From: Nephromyces sp. MM_2019 | Taxonomy: Eukaryota > Apicomplexa > Aconoidasida > Nephromycida | NCBI GenBank assembly: GCA_015657535.1 | Contig: JADHZB010001463.1 | Span: 1-28,810 of the forward strand | Length of the DNA stretch: 28,810 bases | Direction of reading: 5' to 3' | Shown here: positions 1 through 11,390 of the stretch, one piece after another | How positions within the stretch are numbered: the stretch's first letter is position 1 | How the letters are laid out: every line of letters begins with the position of its first letter | The notes under the pieces: model-generated | The model's input: the letters and a program-made list of their open reading frames with translations, nothing else | Told to the model about the DNA's origin: nothing | The model's database searches: none | Made by a program: the position numbers and the translations under genes

Positions 1-1680
1 GAGGGGGCAGGTATGTTTTGAAGTTGCCAGAGAGGGGGCTGGTGTGTGTTGCAGCTTCAAGACAGGGCTAGTGGCTAGTGTGCGCTGCACGTAGCGGAGG
101 TGCCTAGTGTGCGTTGCTGCTGCGGCAGAGGGCTGCTGTGTGTCTACGGTTGTATCACTCGTGCATTAGAGGTTGTGTGTGTGTTACTGCACACTTCTTC
201 CTCTCAGCTCAGCAGAGTGTTACTCCGTGTGTGTGTGTGTTGACATGAAAAGCTTGAAAAAACTTAAAAAAATTACTAGCCAGGAAGATCGCTTGGTTGA
301 CTTCTACACACTTCGTCTCAAAGCCTAGAAGAAGCTTAAATAGCTGTGCAGCTTGCTAGCATATCAATTGGCTGGAGCGATGTTAGCTCACCTTCAATGT
401 GTGTGCGCGTATGTCTTTGTGTGTGTGTGTGCATGTCCCTCCTTCCGTGTGTGGATTCATCTTAATGGTTCCGCTAAGCTGCTTATCCCACAGAGGTAGG
501 CATAGAAGCCTTCAAACTTTAAGTTGACAAGCTTCCGGTAAGTAGATAGAAAATATTAGAAGAAAGCTCAGTTCTACAATATCTGTTGAGGATGAAGATG
601 ATGATGAAAAAATTGATGTTTTTCATCATCTTCTATGAAGATGATGAATTTTTCAATCATCCTCCACTGGTTTTGCTGCTTCAGCGACTCTCAAATACTT
701 GAAGATATAAAAATGAGAAAAACGTCTAACTTTCTTCTCTACTGCACAAAGGACAACTTTCCCTCAAATCTTTGCAGTTCGTAGTAGCTCGCACACACAC
801 GCAGGGAAAACTTTCCGCATAAACCAGCCAAACACCGTCAACAGCTGAGATGCGAACACAACAGCAACACACACGCAGTTTCAAGATTCTACATCACCAG
901 AAACAGCGAGAACTTGTACAGCCAAGAGTTAGCGATGAAGATTGAAGAGTGAAGGCATTATTTTCTTGGATTTTCTTGGTTAAACCTTCAAGTTTTAAGT
1001 CAGAAAAGCTTGGTTTAAGCATATTTTCTCGGAATTTTACTCAAACAGCGTGTGTGTGTGCGTATAATAACTACAAGTTTATCATATCACTTTCTTGAAA
1101 ACTATGTCCTCCTTGAAGCATCATATCAAAGATACGAAGCAGGGAAAAATTTTGGGGTAGGTGCAGGCAGTGTACGTACACTCACAAAGTAAAGTATATT
1201 TTACTCCTTAAAAGCACAGCAATCAAAAAAACACACACAACACGACTCGATGAAGCAGTAGATTCAAAGTTAAAGAAGATCTTCTTGGGTTGAAGAGAAA
1301 AGAGGCATTCGAGGAATGCTTCTTCTCACTGTATATACATGGAAAGAGGCTGAAAGAGTAGACACTGAGCATAAACAAAGCAAAAATCAAGGAATTAATG
1401 AAAAGACATCAGAAAATCGGAAATTTCACGAAAAAAAGCTAAAAAAGGTTAAAAATGAGAGAATGAGGCAAAGAAATTGAAGTAAAGAAGAAAGAGCAAA
1501 AAAGAAACGTAGGAGTACATACACTTGAAGATGCCTTTGAAGAAGAGAAGAAAAAAAACATCAACTTCGAAAAATACGTGAAAATCTCAGCAAATTCCCG
1601 AAGATTATATCTTCATCGAGTCTATAAACATACAAGCGGCAATATAAACAAAAAGCTACCCTTCATTACCGAATAACAGA
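1..1680. other. stretch without a supported gene
   Basis: TG-rich at the left end (to about 440), then AT-rich, GAA-rich sequence with several AG-rich runs. I see no open frame with splice sites that I could defend. It lies beyond the 3' end of the nucleoporin. Confidence 0.5.
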
Positions 1681-1699
1681 GCCAGACAGAGTTAGACAT

Positions 1700-2098
1700 G
1701 CACACAGTCGCGTAGTCACGCATTCACACACACAGACATATACACTCACATAGAGAGACATACACACTCACACACAGAGAGACATACATACTCACATAAA
1801 GAGATATATACACTCACATAAAGAGACATACATACTCACACACAGAGAGACATACACACTCAGACACACAGACATACATACTCACACACAGAGAGACATT
1901 CACACTCACATAGAGAGACATATACACTCACATAGAGAGAGATACACACTCACACACAGAGAGGTACACACTCACATAAAGAGACATTCACACTCACACA
2001 CAGAGAGACATACACACTCACATAAAGAGAGATACACACTCACACACATAGAGACATACACACTCACACAGAGACATATGCAGTCACACACACACACA
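1700..2098 (+). repeat. degenerate CA/GAGACATA minisatellite
   Basis: About twenty imperfect copies of a unit like ACTCACACACAGAGAGACAT, with variants (CATAAAGAGA, CATAGAGAGA), run directly up to the stop codon of the nucleoporin gene. On the gene's strand it is a TGTGTCTCTC-rich 3' untranslated or flanking tract. Confidence 0.85.
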
Positions 2099-2101
2099 CG
2101 C

Positions 2102-3177
2102 CTACTTTTTCCACTGAATAGGATTAGCAAATGAGAAACCCGAAGCTCCACCTAGCCCGCTCTGAGGCGCTAGTGTGTTGCTAGCCCCCGCCCCAATAGC
2201 AGAGCTCAGCAAAGAGTTGGAGCTCCCTGCTGCGCCACCCCCCAGCCATGACAGCTGCCGTTGTTGCCCCCCAGTCAGTGAGCTTAAAAGGGAACTTGGC
2301 TGTGTGTTCGACAGGAAAGTTGATCTGCCCGAGAAAGCTGGAAGAGCAGAGGAGGTTGACAAGCCCTGAGAGCTCATGAAGTTGCCTGCACTTAGTGCCT
2401 GATTCAAAGGCTGCATAGTGAAGGAATCCGAGGGTAAAGCCGATGCTAAACGAAGAAAAACAGCGGAAAGCAAAGAATTCAGGAGAATAGGAAGATAAAA
2501 TTGCGTGCTAAAACTAATAACAATGAGAAGAGGGAGAAATTTGGGGCAAAAATAGCGGAAAATATAAAAAAAAAGAATTTCTGCAGAGAATGAGGAGGGG
2601 GAGTGTATGTACACCCAACTTAACGGTAGAAATAGATAGTAGAGGCAGCATATAGAGCGTGCATGTGTGGGGGTGGATAAAACTATCGAAAACCAGTAGT
2701 TAATGAGGGAAAGTTAAGGCTGCTAAGTAAAGGTTTATACACGGATATCAGGGAGAAACACAGAGATAAGGAAAGGAAGAGGAAGAAACGACATGCACGC
2801 ACACAGGGAGAGGAAGAAGCAACATGGACACGCACACAGGGAAAGGGAAGGGGAGAGAGATACACAAAGGGGGAGAGACAGAAACACACACATATGCATG
2901 GGACTGGAAAAGTCACACACCTAAAGGGACAATAAGAGGAACGCACACATACAGGGACAGAGACATATACACACACATGGACATAAGCTGAGGAAGAGAG
3001 ACACACAACATGCACACATATTCTCAATCACGCAAGACACCAACTACCTGCTACATCGCAGCCAGCTAGAGCAATGGGTAAGTTTAGATAGTTAAACTCG
3101 TCTAGCGTAGGTATGGGAGTTCCATTTCTTTCAAGCATCTCCTTCACCTTTGCCAAGGCCTTCTGTAATCGAACAAT

Positions 3178-3209
<32 letters not shown>

Positions 3210-5536
3210 GGGAAAGAAGTAGTTACACAGAATGCTCTGTCAGCATCTTATGCCAAGCAGATTTAGAGGACTATAATGGTGAAAATCGTCTGAAAAGGAA
3301 CTTCATAGTCAATGAAATAAGCTGTGCTAATGTGAGCGAATTAGACTATATAACCCCCCTCCACACCACCCCCCTGCACACCCCCCACCTGCTGTAGATG
3401 ATGAAGTATCGCCTTGTGCTGTAGCTCAACAATCTCCTCGAGTACCCCTAGTTCAGCACCACCCCCCACCCTCCTCAAGCAATCGACGTTCTCCTTCAAC
3501 TCAAACAGCAGATTCTTCGATTCTCGTACTTTCGTCAGCAAATCGCTATAGAAGCGGGGGGTAAGGGCGGTGGGTATGCGGAGGGGGTTGACCTGCGAAG
3601 CACCACCACCACCCTTTAACCCCCCATAGTAGCCATAACCAGCGTTTAACCCCCCCAGACCACCACCCCCCAGCTGATCTTGCTCACCCATCAAGAAAGA
3701 AGATACACACGCACAGTTTTGCATGACTTGCTCATGGAAGCGTAGGATTTGGATAGTGATCTGTTTAGCCCAGGAAATCTTCGGGTAGAGGAGGGAGATT
3801 GCATGGTCTAGATGGGGTATAAGGGAGGAAACGCTTTGAACTGTAGAGTGCTCTGTATCATACGCTCTCTGTATGTTGACATTGAGGTTTTGTAAACCCC
3901 TAAAATCTTCACTTAATCGAGCAAGATCTCCCTCCTTAGCAGTGAGAGCCTTCTCAATCTCAACAAACTCGTCTTTCCATTGAGGAAGAATCTTCGATAC
4001 TTGATTAACTGTAGGATTAGCTGGAAGGTAAGAAGCAAGCAGCTGAGAAGCATTAGAGGCTGTTCCTCCACCTGAGGAGAGGATTGGAGCAGAGCCAATC
4101 GGGGCTGATCCACCTAAGAAAGGGAGCTGAATGGGGCTGGTGGTAGATGGCATCTGGAGGGTGGAGGAGAGCAGCGAAGAGCCTCCTGGAGAGGAGAAAG
4201 ACTTGTTGAAGAGACCCCCTGGGTTTAGAGAGCCAACGCCTGTAGAGAACTGAGATTGAAAGGAGCCGGGGGTTAAACCACCACCTAGGGTTCCCCCAGA
4301 GGGGGGGAGTAGAGATGTAAGACCTGCTCCAGATGCTTGTGTACCCATGTTTTGCAACAATAGGGAAGACATACCTCCTGAGGAGGAGGAGGGGGATGAG
4401 AGGGAGGAAGCTTGAAAACCACTCTGGAAAGCTCCTGATAATCCCCCCCCCGAGAGGGTAGAACCCCACCCAAGAGCCCCAGTTGCGGAAGAAGCAGGTC
4501 CGCCCCCAAAAAAGCTCCGCTTAGGTGCTGTGGAGGCGAGAGATTCCCCGCCGAATAAGGAGGAGGGAGCCCCTCCAAGAAGGCTTGACGATGCACTTGC
4601 TGCAAGGTTTTGAGGGGTGGTTATACCCCCCCCTGAAGAGAAGGAAAACCCCGTGGAAGCTCCCGAAGATTGAGCTGTGTTTGGAGCAGAAAAAAGCCCC
4701 CCAAGCTGGGGGGTAGCGGCGGTTTTCTTGAAGGCATCCCCCAGATTTTGTACTGTAGATGAAGAAGAAACCCCCCCAAAACCTTGGGGAGGATGGGGGT
4801 TTGGAGAAGAGCCAAATATCCCCCCCTGGGATGCGTTTCCCAGCATCAGGCCAGTGTTTGGAGTCGACGATTGTTGCTGTAGACCCCCTCCAAAGAGAGA
4901 GCCCCCAAGGGGGGTTGGTGTGCTGGATGCCCCCCCGGGGGGGTTGGAAGACATACCCCCCCCCATCCCCCCGAATAAGCTGCCCTGGTTCCCACCGCTG
5001 GTGGGATTCCCAAAGAGAGATGGTTGTGAGGCGTTAGCACCGCCCAGACCTTGCTGACCACCTAGCCCCCCAAACAATCCCCCGCCCCCTCCACCAGCAG
5101 AAGCGTTTCCAGCGAAGAATCCCTGGCCTTGGGGGTTTCCCCCCTGCTGATGGGTAGAAGCTCCAAAGCTGAAGGCAGAGCCTGTCATCCCCCCACCCCC
5201 TCCTCCTTGGAGGGGGTTAAAACCCCCGCCAGCCATACCTGTTAAGCCTCCAGAAGGGGTTGAAGCGTTACCCATGCTCCCAAACAACCCCCCTTGATTA
5301 GCAGGGGGCTGGTGGGTACCACTTCCCATCAAGCTACTCTGCCCAAAAATGCCACCTTGGGTAGCCCCCCCAAAAGAAAACCCCCCACCCCCCAAAATAC
5401 CCGAAACTGGCTGCTGTGATTGAGTGGGGTTGACTGCTTGATTCCCCCCCCCACTGGCTCCTCCAAGAGAAAACGGTTGAAACAGTTGACCCCCCCCGCC
5501 GAAACCCCCGGCGGTGTTGCTTGAAGTGTTGAACAT
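2102..5536 (-). CDS. FG-repeat nucleoporin of the central channel, Nup58/Nup49-like (3 exons)
   Basis: Exons on the minus strand are 5536-3389, 3177-3048 and 2445-2102 (TAG stop). Introns are GT-AG with phases 0 and 1 and give an open frame of 873 residues. Residues 1 to about 490 are glycine-rich with many FG-type motifs (SLFGN, GIFGQ, GFSFGG, GGLFGG). About 500-745 is helical and probably coiled-coil, with stretches such as LPQWKDEFVEIEKAL and PRFYSDLLTKVRESKNLLF, and continues across the first splice junction (HHLQQ then IVRLQKALAKVKEML). The tail is Ser/Gly/Leu-rich and ends in GFSFANPIQWKK. An FG domain, then a coiled coil, then a second degenerate FG tail is the Nup58 layout. Nup62 and Nup54 usually end in the coiled coil. 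In other eukaryotes this protein binds Nup62/Nup54 in the pore channel and FG repeats bind transport receptors. The ATG at 5536 is chosen because the longer frame opens only with GTG. A 3' splice site (ccttcag) sits one base-pair group upstream, so a further 5' exon is possible. Confidence 0.82.
2446..3047 (-). other. nucleoporin intron 2 (602 nt)
   Basis: The intron starts GTAGTTGG on the minus strand and ends cttcgtttag. It is phase 1 and restores an Ala codon (G plus CA). It is filled with CA/GAGA-type simple sequence. Open frames inside it are low-complexity Ser/Val/Cys translations and are not genes. Confidence 0.8.
3181..3208 (+). repeat. (CA)14 microsatellite abutting a 3' splice site
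   Basis: On the minus strand this is (TG)n immediately followed by CAG at 3180-3178, the acceptor of nucleoporin intron 1. The dinucleotide run occupies the place of the polypyrimidine tract. Confidence 0.9.
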
Positions 5537-6039
5537 CCCTGAAGGAGGGTGGGGGGTAGAATGGGGGGTGGACACACAAGCAATGCCATACTTAGTGAGT
5601 TCGTATCATGCAGAGTGGAGAATCCCAAGAGGAGGAAGATAACATTCAAGCGTGTTGGTGTGTGTGAACAAGGCGATGAAAAGCGAAGGAGAGAGAATAT
5701 GATATCTACGTGTGTGTGTATGCCATAAGGCCATGAAAGTCGAAGGAAAAAAACATAAAACCCTCTACATGTGTGCTTGTATGCGTGAACAAGGCGGCAA
5801 CAAACGAAGAGCTCCTACCCTATGAAGGATTGGGCATCATAGCGTGTATCCTAGCTTAAAAAAAAACAATACGTCTTGAAGTTGTAACACACAGCAGCTC
5901 GCATACATAAACAAGAGCAGACACTAAAAAGGCCGTCAGGCTTACCGACAAAAACCAAAGTGTGTGCGCTGCATAGCACGCAGATTTTCGCTTGTAAATT
6001 GAGAAAAATCTCCGCCTTTTGAAGACCTGAAGGAGAAGA

Positions 6040-6190
6040 TAAAGAAGAAGATGAAGAAGAAGAAGAAGAAGATTAAGAGAGAGAAGGAGAAGATGAAAAA
6101 AAAAAAAACAGAAAGAAAACGAGGGAGATGAAGATGGACGCGAAGAAGAGGGTGAAGAGGAAGGAGAAAAAAGTGGCGAGCATTGGCTGA
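6040..6190 (+). repeat. GAA/GA-rich tract
   Basis: Mostly purine on the plus strand, with GAAGAAGAAG and poly-A runs; its complement is a long polypyrimidine stretch. Confidence 0.85.
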
Positions 6191-7055
6191 AACTGCAGTG
6201 CATCTCAAAAGCCCGTCATTATACCACCACGAAGACTCCCAAAAACACGCACATACTTTCTTCCATGCCACGATCAGTAGACATTTCTCTTCAATAGATG
6301 AAGAAGAAGAGGGTAGTTTCCGAGCAAAAAAAACCACCCAAAAAAAACAAAGATAAAAAGTAGCAGTTTCTACAGCACTCTATATCTTCAAAATCTTGTC
6401 AAACAAACAGACACACACATGCCAACACACAGATCAATGTACACATCAATACACCTACACAAGTACACCAGCACACTCCATTCTTCTAATCTTCATCTCC
6501 AACCATTCTTTCCAGGTACAGGAAATAATCATCACAAAAACATCACGAAAACAGCCAAATCACATGATTTGAAACCCTCATCTTCATCCCATTCCTAGCT
6601 CTAAACTCACCTATGACATTCCTATAAAATTAGGCAAAGTACCAAGAAGAAGGAGCCACGTTATTACAACCATATTCTCCAAAATAGAGGAAGATAAACA
6701 AGAAAAAAAAAGGAAAAAGAGAAATAAACAATCAAAAGATCCAAATAGACAAAAAGCAGAGGAAGAAGATGAAGAAGAAGAAGAGGAAAAAGATACCAAA
6801 AAAAGTGGAAATGAACGAAATGTGTCCGAATTTGAAGTGTCTTTCCTGCAAATCGTGAAGATAATGCGGCCAAAATCAAAGTAGAAGCTCCTGAACTAGA
6901 AACTTCGATGTTTTTAGCATGAAAATGAGATTTTCGACAAAGAACCTCTTTAAATGAGGAAAAGGGGGTGAACATTCGAGAGCATGAGCTTTTCAGCCCG
7001 TTTTCATTGTATAAGCGCCTGATACCCTCTCTATCGTATTCTTGAAACTCTTAAA

Positions 7056-7136
7056 ACACACACAGTGGCACGCACACACACACAGTGGCACGCACACACA
7101 CAGTGGCACGCACACACACAGTGGCACGCACACACA
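7056..7136 (+). repeat. minisatellite with CACACACAGTGGCACG unit
   Basis: Four near-identical copies of an 18 to 20-bp unit combine a CA run with the constant core AGTGGCACG. Confidence 0.9.
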
Positions 7137-8232
7137 AACCCCTCACATACACGCAGTCACACACACAGGTACAACCAAACTTGATTTCTTCCTTACGAAA
7201 AAAATATAGCTACAGTGTGCATGCGGCTGTGCGTGTGACTATGTGTGTGCGCTGCTCTCTATCTCTGTGTTACTCGCAAACTCACCTCTCATTCATCTTC
7301 ATCTTCATAAAGCAGCAGTCAGCAGAAAAGTCGCAATTTCATCTTCGTATCAATTTGAGCAAACATCGCATCTTTTTTGCTCTTTTTCGCTGTTGTTATA
7401 CTCAAATTTCTGCCTCTTCACATCAATTTAATCGAAAAATCGCATCTTCTTCCCTCTTTTTGCTCCGAATTTCTGCTTGTTAATCATTTGAAAGTATCGG
7501 CGTTTTTGCACAGTTCATTTGCTCATATTCATCAGAAAAGTACGGAAGCTGGTGAATGCTGCTATGAGCGCTTTCGGAGCGAAATTTCCTACAATTTTGC
7601 AAATTTTTATCGTTTCTTCTACTATTTCACGAAGGGCCCCAACCCCTTCTTCTCTCTCTTCGCAGTCTCTTTAAAGTTCCAGCTTTCACCCCGGTTTTCG
7701 ACTCATTTCATCGACTTTTTGATACCCCCTACAAGCTTTATCATGCGAGTGTAGTTTTTGGGTTTCAGAAACTTTTTTCACGACAAAGTCTGTAATTTTT
7801 GAAGAATTTTTCATTTTTTGGCAAAATAGGCAAAAATCTACTGATGAAGTCGATTTATTGTTGTTGCTCCTCGGTATGGTAGTGTAGAACAGACTTATTT
7901 GCTATAAAGGCGGAAATGAGTCGCTTTTTCTTCTTTTTCCTCTTCTGCCTCCTCTAACTCTACTCTAGAATCTTTCGGGCTAATTCTTGAAGATTGCCGG
8001 CTTTTTTTAAGAAATTAGCATCAGAAAACCATCTTTTTTTAAAAAGGCATGTGTTTAGCCGGATGTAAGAGTGCTTTGTGTGTCCTTATCGGAATCCTTG
8101 CTAATCCTTAAGAGGAGGAGGCAAAGTACTGCCCGTGTATGTATAGTAAACTGGAGGAAATTGCGTGCTTTCTTCCTCCTCTTTGTAAGATTTGAAGATT
8201 CCAGAGTGTGTGCTATTCACTAGAATTGAGAT

Positions 8233-10923
8233 ATGAGGCCCCTAACTTCGGAGGAGTTGGAGATGCTCTTCAAGAAACTCTCTCATTTGTAAGAATGGGC
8301 GGATGTGGTTGAGCAAGATGAAGATGTGTGTTTTTTTTGTAGTCGTTATCGTGTAAGCAATAAAAGTGCGTGTGTGCATTTGGTATTTTTGATTATTTAA
8401 GTAGTGAAAACTCATTTTGCTGTTTGTGTTACTTTCGGCATCTTCAGCATTGGACAGAATGTGAGTAAGCTCATAGAAGATGATGATAACGCCTTCGTCT
8501 TCCGCCTACACCGTGATAGAGTATACTATATGAGGTAAGAGAAGGTGCTATATGGAAGGTTCAATCAGCTCGCTCTACCCTTTTTTCTTTTGCTTACAAA
8601 GAGCATCTTCAAACTGTGATGTTCGCAAATTTTCTTGTTTTATGGAACTTTGTTCTTTGATAGCTTGTGTGTGAGAGCGTCTAAAAATACCTGCTTATCT
8701 GTGTGTGTTTCTCTGTCTATTTGTTGGTTCCTCATGCCTTAAGAACTGCCCGTTACTTTCGCAGCGAAAACGTCTTGAAGATGGCTGGAAACATTCCAAG
8801 GAAACAACTGGTGTGCTGCTTCGTTGCTGTCTATAATACTTAAGAGCATATTCTCATTGAGTTATGGATGTTGTGTGTGTGTATGTGCGTATGTCTGTTA
8901 GTGGGTGTTTTGTGTGTATGCGTCGGTATCTGCTTGTTCCGCTAGTGCATGTGCGTTTGTGTCTATTAGCCTGCATGTATCCACTAGCTGCATGTCTCTC
9001 CTAGTGTGTGTGCATACCCTAGTCCATGGTAGTCAAACTACTAGTGTTTGGATGGATGTACACCCCAAGTTTTGCTAACGTATATACCAACAGTAAGGCC
9101 ATTCAATCTTCGTCCACTAGGTATTTCTCTGGTGAAATGTCTTCTAAGACACATTCCGGCTTTTTGAGTAAAATTTCTATGAATTCTCTGCTTCTTCGAC
9201 AGATTTCAGCAGGTGTGTGTATGGGAAAGTTTACAAAGGCGAAGAAATTCAGGCTTATGGTTACAGCGTTGGACTATCTGGCGTTGCATAGTAAGCATAA
9301 AGTATGGCTTAAGTCAGCAGGAGAACAGAGCTTTTTATACGGAAACAACGTGATCAAGGTAAGCAAAAAGTTGAGATTCTTCTGTTTTGGAAGGAAGGAA
9401 GAAGTGGCAGAGCGAGAAGGATAATCACAAGAAGAAGAAGAGGTAGAATAAGGATAAACTGAATAAATAGATGAAACTGAAGAAGAAGAAGAAGAGGGGG
9501 AAGAAGGACAATTTGAGCTGAGTCTGTTGTATTTGATATCCCAGTTTTTCTCTTTTTGTGTGTTGTTTCATCTTCACGTTTCTATGATACTTCTACTGAT
9601 TTATTGAAGATTATAAAGGTATAGAAAAGTTTGCTTTGCTGCTTCCTTTCCGTCTTCGTTCTCCTTTTTCCTTCTCTGTATTCTTCTTAATTTTGTCTTC
9701 TTTTTTCCTTCCGCTTCTCCCTCTTCCTCTTCTTAATTCACAAATAGAACCACCCATTTTCCCATAACGAAAGCTAAAGCGTTTGCTTCGAGGGAACTCA
9801 TTCATATTGTGTATGTGTTGCAACTATCTCTTTTTTGTGTTGCTATTCACTCTTATGTGTGTTATGAAGACGGTAAAAGGGTAGGTATAACCTTTATACT
9901 AGCTTAGAATATTTCTCTACCTTTGCAGTATTTGTGTGTATTATCCTTTGCTACAGCTGATTCTTTTTTCTTTGCAAAGATAAAGCCTTCAAATGTGGGT
10001 GTTTAACTTCTTTAAATGTGCTTACACTTGAGGTAGAAAACACCTCGTTTTACTCGTTTAAGCCATGGCAAGCACACACACGGCATACCCAGAGCAACAC
10101 ACACAATTGCTCTAGCATAAACTTCTTCCTGACACCTCTCCTACACACAACATACTCACATAAACTCACATACTCGTCTATGGATAACGTTTCATTGATT
10201 TAATGCTCTCCTACTCATAATCGTATAGCTTTTACCTAGTCTTGTGCTTTCCCTCATAACCATCATCCAGAGGTTGAATTTCCTGCATTTTTTGCTATAA
10301 AGTTGTGTGTTTATCCTTTTTCATTTGCTTTTCCTTTGAGTCCTCTTTATCTCCATTTTCTCTGCAAAATCTGCTTCATTTCTTATCTTTTTATTTATGA
10401 AACAGAGGCATCTAGCAAAGATTAGTGAAAACACTCCCAGGAACTCCGGCGTCGTCTTCTTTTCTGAGTCTGAAGTTCCTCTAGGCTTTGGAGTTACTGC
10501 AAAAGATCCTGTGGAGCTCAGATCTTGTAATACGGAGGCGATAATAGCCTTTCATCAGGTCTATATATATATGTGTGTGTCAGTGGGAGCGTGTGTGTGC
10601 TTGTGTATGTGCTTGTGCGTGTGCGTGTATGTGTGTGCATGTGTTTGCTTGTGTGTGTGCTTGTATGTGCGTGTGTGTGCTTCATCTTTTCGTGACTTCA
10701 TAATTCTTCTATATGCTAGTTGTTATGTTTTTCTGCTTTTCTCCTGTTTATTAGCATCGAATTGTGCTTCGATACTTCACTCTGTGTGTGTAGCTCCCTC
10801 ACTTTCATGTCTAGCGTTTACCTGCCTTAAAATTAATGCGTGTGTGTGTATGTGTTATTTTCTTTCCTAAAAATTTAGGCTGATACCGGTGAGTACCTCA
10901 GAGATGAAGCTGACCTAGTCTAG
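8233..10923 (+). CDS. NIP7: 60S ribosome subunit biogenesis protein NIP7 (6 exons, complete)
   Basis: Exons are 8233-8288, 8448-8534, 8765-8810, 9203-9358, 10406-10558 and 10879-10923. All introns are GT-AG, intron phases are 2, 2, 0, 0, 0, and the total is 543 nt or 180 residues plus TAG, the same length as human NIP7. The protein starts [13 protein letters not shown]. Later family-typical stretches are [11 protein letters not shown] (exon 2), [19 protein letters not shown] and [12 protein letters not shown] (exon 4), [13 protein letters not shown] and [10 protein letters not shown] (exon 5) and [14 protein letters not shown] (exon 6). The N-terminal half is the NIP7 alpha/beta domain. The C-terminal half, from about residue 95, is the PUA RNA-binding domain. 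In yeast and human, NIP7 acts in the nucleolus in 27S pre-rRNA processing and 60S assembly. The alignment is from memory, but the match is collinear throughout. No exon is broken. It is transcribed divergently from the nucleoporin. Confidence 0.96.
10559..10878 (+). other. NIP7 intron 5 with long TG tract
   Basis: The intron starts GTCTATATAT and is followed by about 110 bases of TG-rich repeat (10570-10680), then T-rich sequence ending aaaatttag. The exon frame reads on into the TG run, giving an apparent Val/Cys-rich extension that is not real, because the last exon restores the conserved NIP7 C-terminus. Confidence 0.85.
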
Positions 10924-11332
10924 AGAAATTTGAGTTGTGGTGATTCCGGAGGGCGCAATGCCTCTTGTTCTTCACTTCTTCTTTTTGCTGTGTGCAAAAG
11001 CGCTGAAGTTTTGCTTCTTCTTCTACTATGATGCCATCTCATGAGGAAGAGACTACAATTATGTATTTTCTCCAGTTTAAGTCATAGAATCGTTAAAAAT
11101 ATGCTTAAAGAAGCTTATAGTTGGTAAAACTGCAAAAAAATTGATGCAGAAACCTCAGTAATGCTGTCTTCTGGAAATTTGTGTGTGTTTATAGGCGATG
11201 GTATTTACTTCTTCAATGTGCAAAAAATCAACTTAAATCATACGGTTCTGTGTTTGAGAAAGTCGTAGGGGAATATGCTGAGTGAAATGCATTTGTGTAG
11301 ATGAATATACTGGGCATATAAATGTAAATATG

Positions 11333-11390
11333 TGTGGGGGGTGGGGTGTATCTGAGGGGTGGGATGTGTTTCCATTTACCTGGGGGGTGG
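11333..11390 (+). other. G-run cluster, potential G-quadruplex
   Basis: Runs of six, four, four and three guanines occur within about 30 bases, followed by another run of six near 11380. Confidence 0.5.

Larger units (their letters stand above)
5537..8232. other. divergent intergenic region between the nucleoporin and NIP7
   Basis: This roughly 2.7 kb separates two genes transcribed away from each other and probably holds both promoters and any 5' untranslated exons. It contains GAA tracts (about 6040-6180 and 6760-6790), TG/CA runs, a minisatellite at 7056-7136 and T-rich sequence nearer NIP7. I see no defensible TATA box or coding exon. Frames here translate into poly-Ser/Phe/Leu from the GAA tracts. 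Confidence 0.6.

Noticed and set aside
4525..5057. Plus-strand open frames opposite the nucleoporin exon
   Set aside because: They are the mirror of Gly/Ser-rich FG codons (Pro/Arg/Leu-rich) and have no splice or start support.
5537..5575. Longer nucleoporin start 13 codons upstream
   Set aside because: The upstream start is GTG, and a splice acceptor lies between it and the ATG at 5536, so it is not credible in a eukaryotic nuclear gene.
5856..6799. Minus-strand frames rich in Ser, Phe and Leu
   Set aside because: They are translations of GAA/TTC repeats and A-runs, without coding signature.
7085..7754. Plus-strand frames before NIP7
   Set aside because: The first is built on the CA minisatellite (ARTHTV repeats), and the others are T-rich sequence without splice support. 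They may be untranslated leader at most.
10559..10870. Extension of NIP7 exon 5 into a Val/Cys-rich tail
   Set aside because: It is intron read-through of a TG run. The conserved C-terminus is restored by the exon at 10879.
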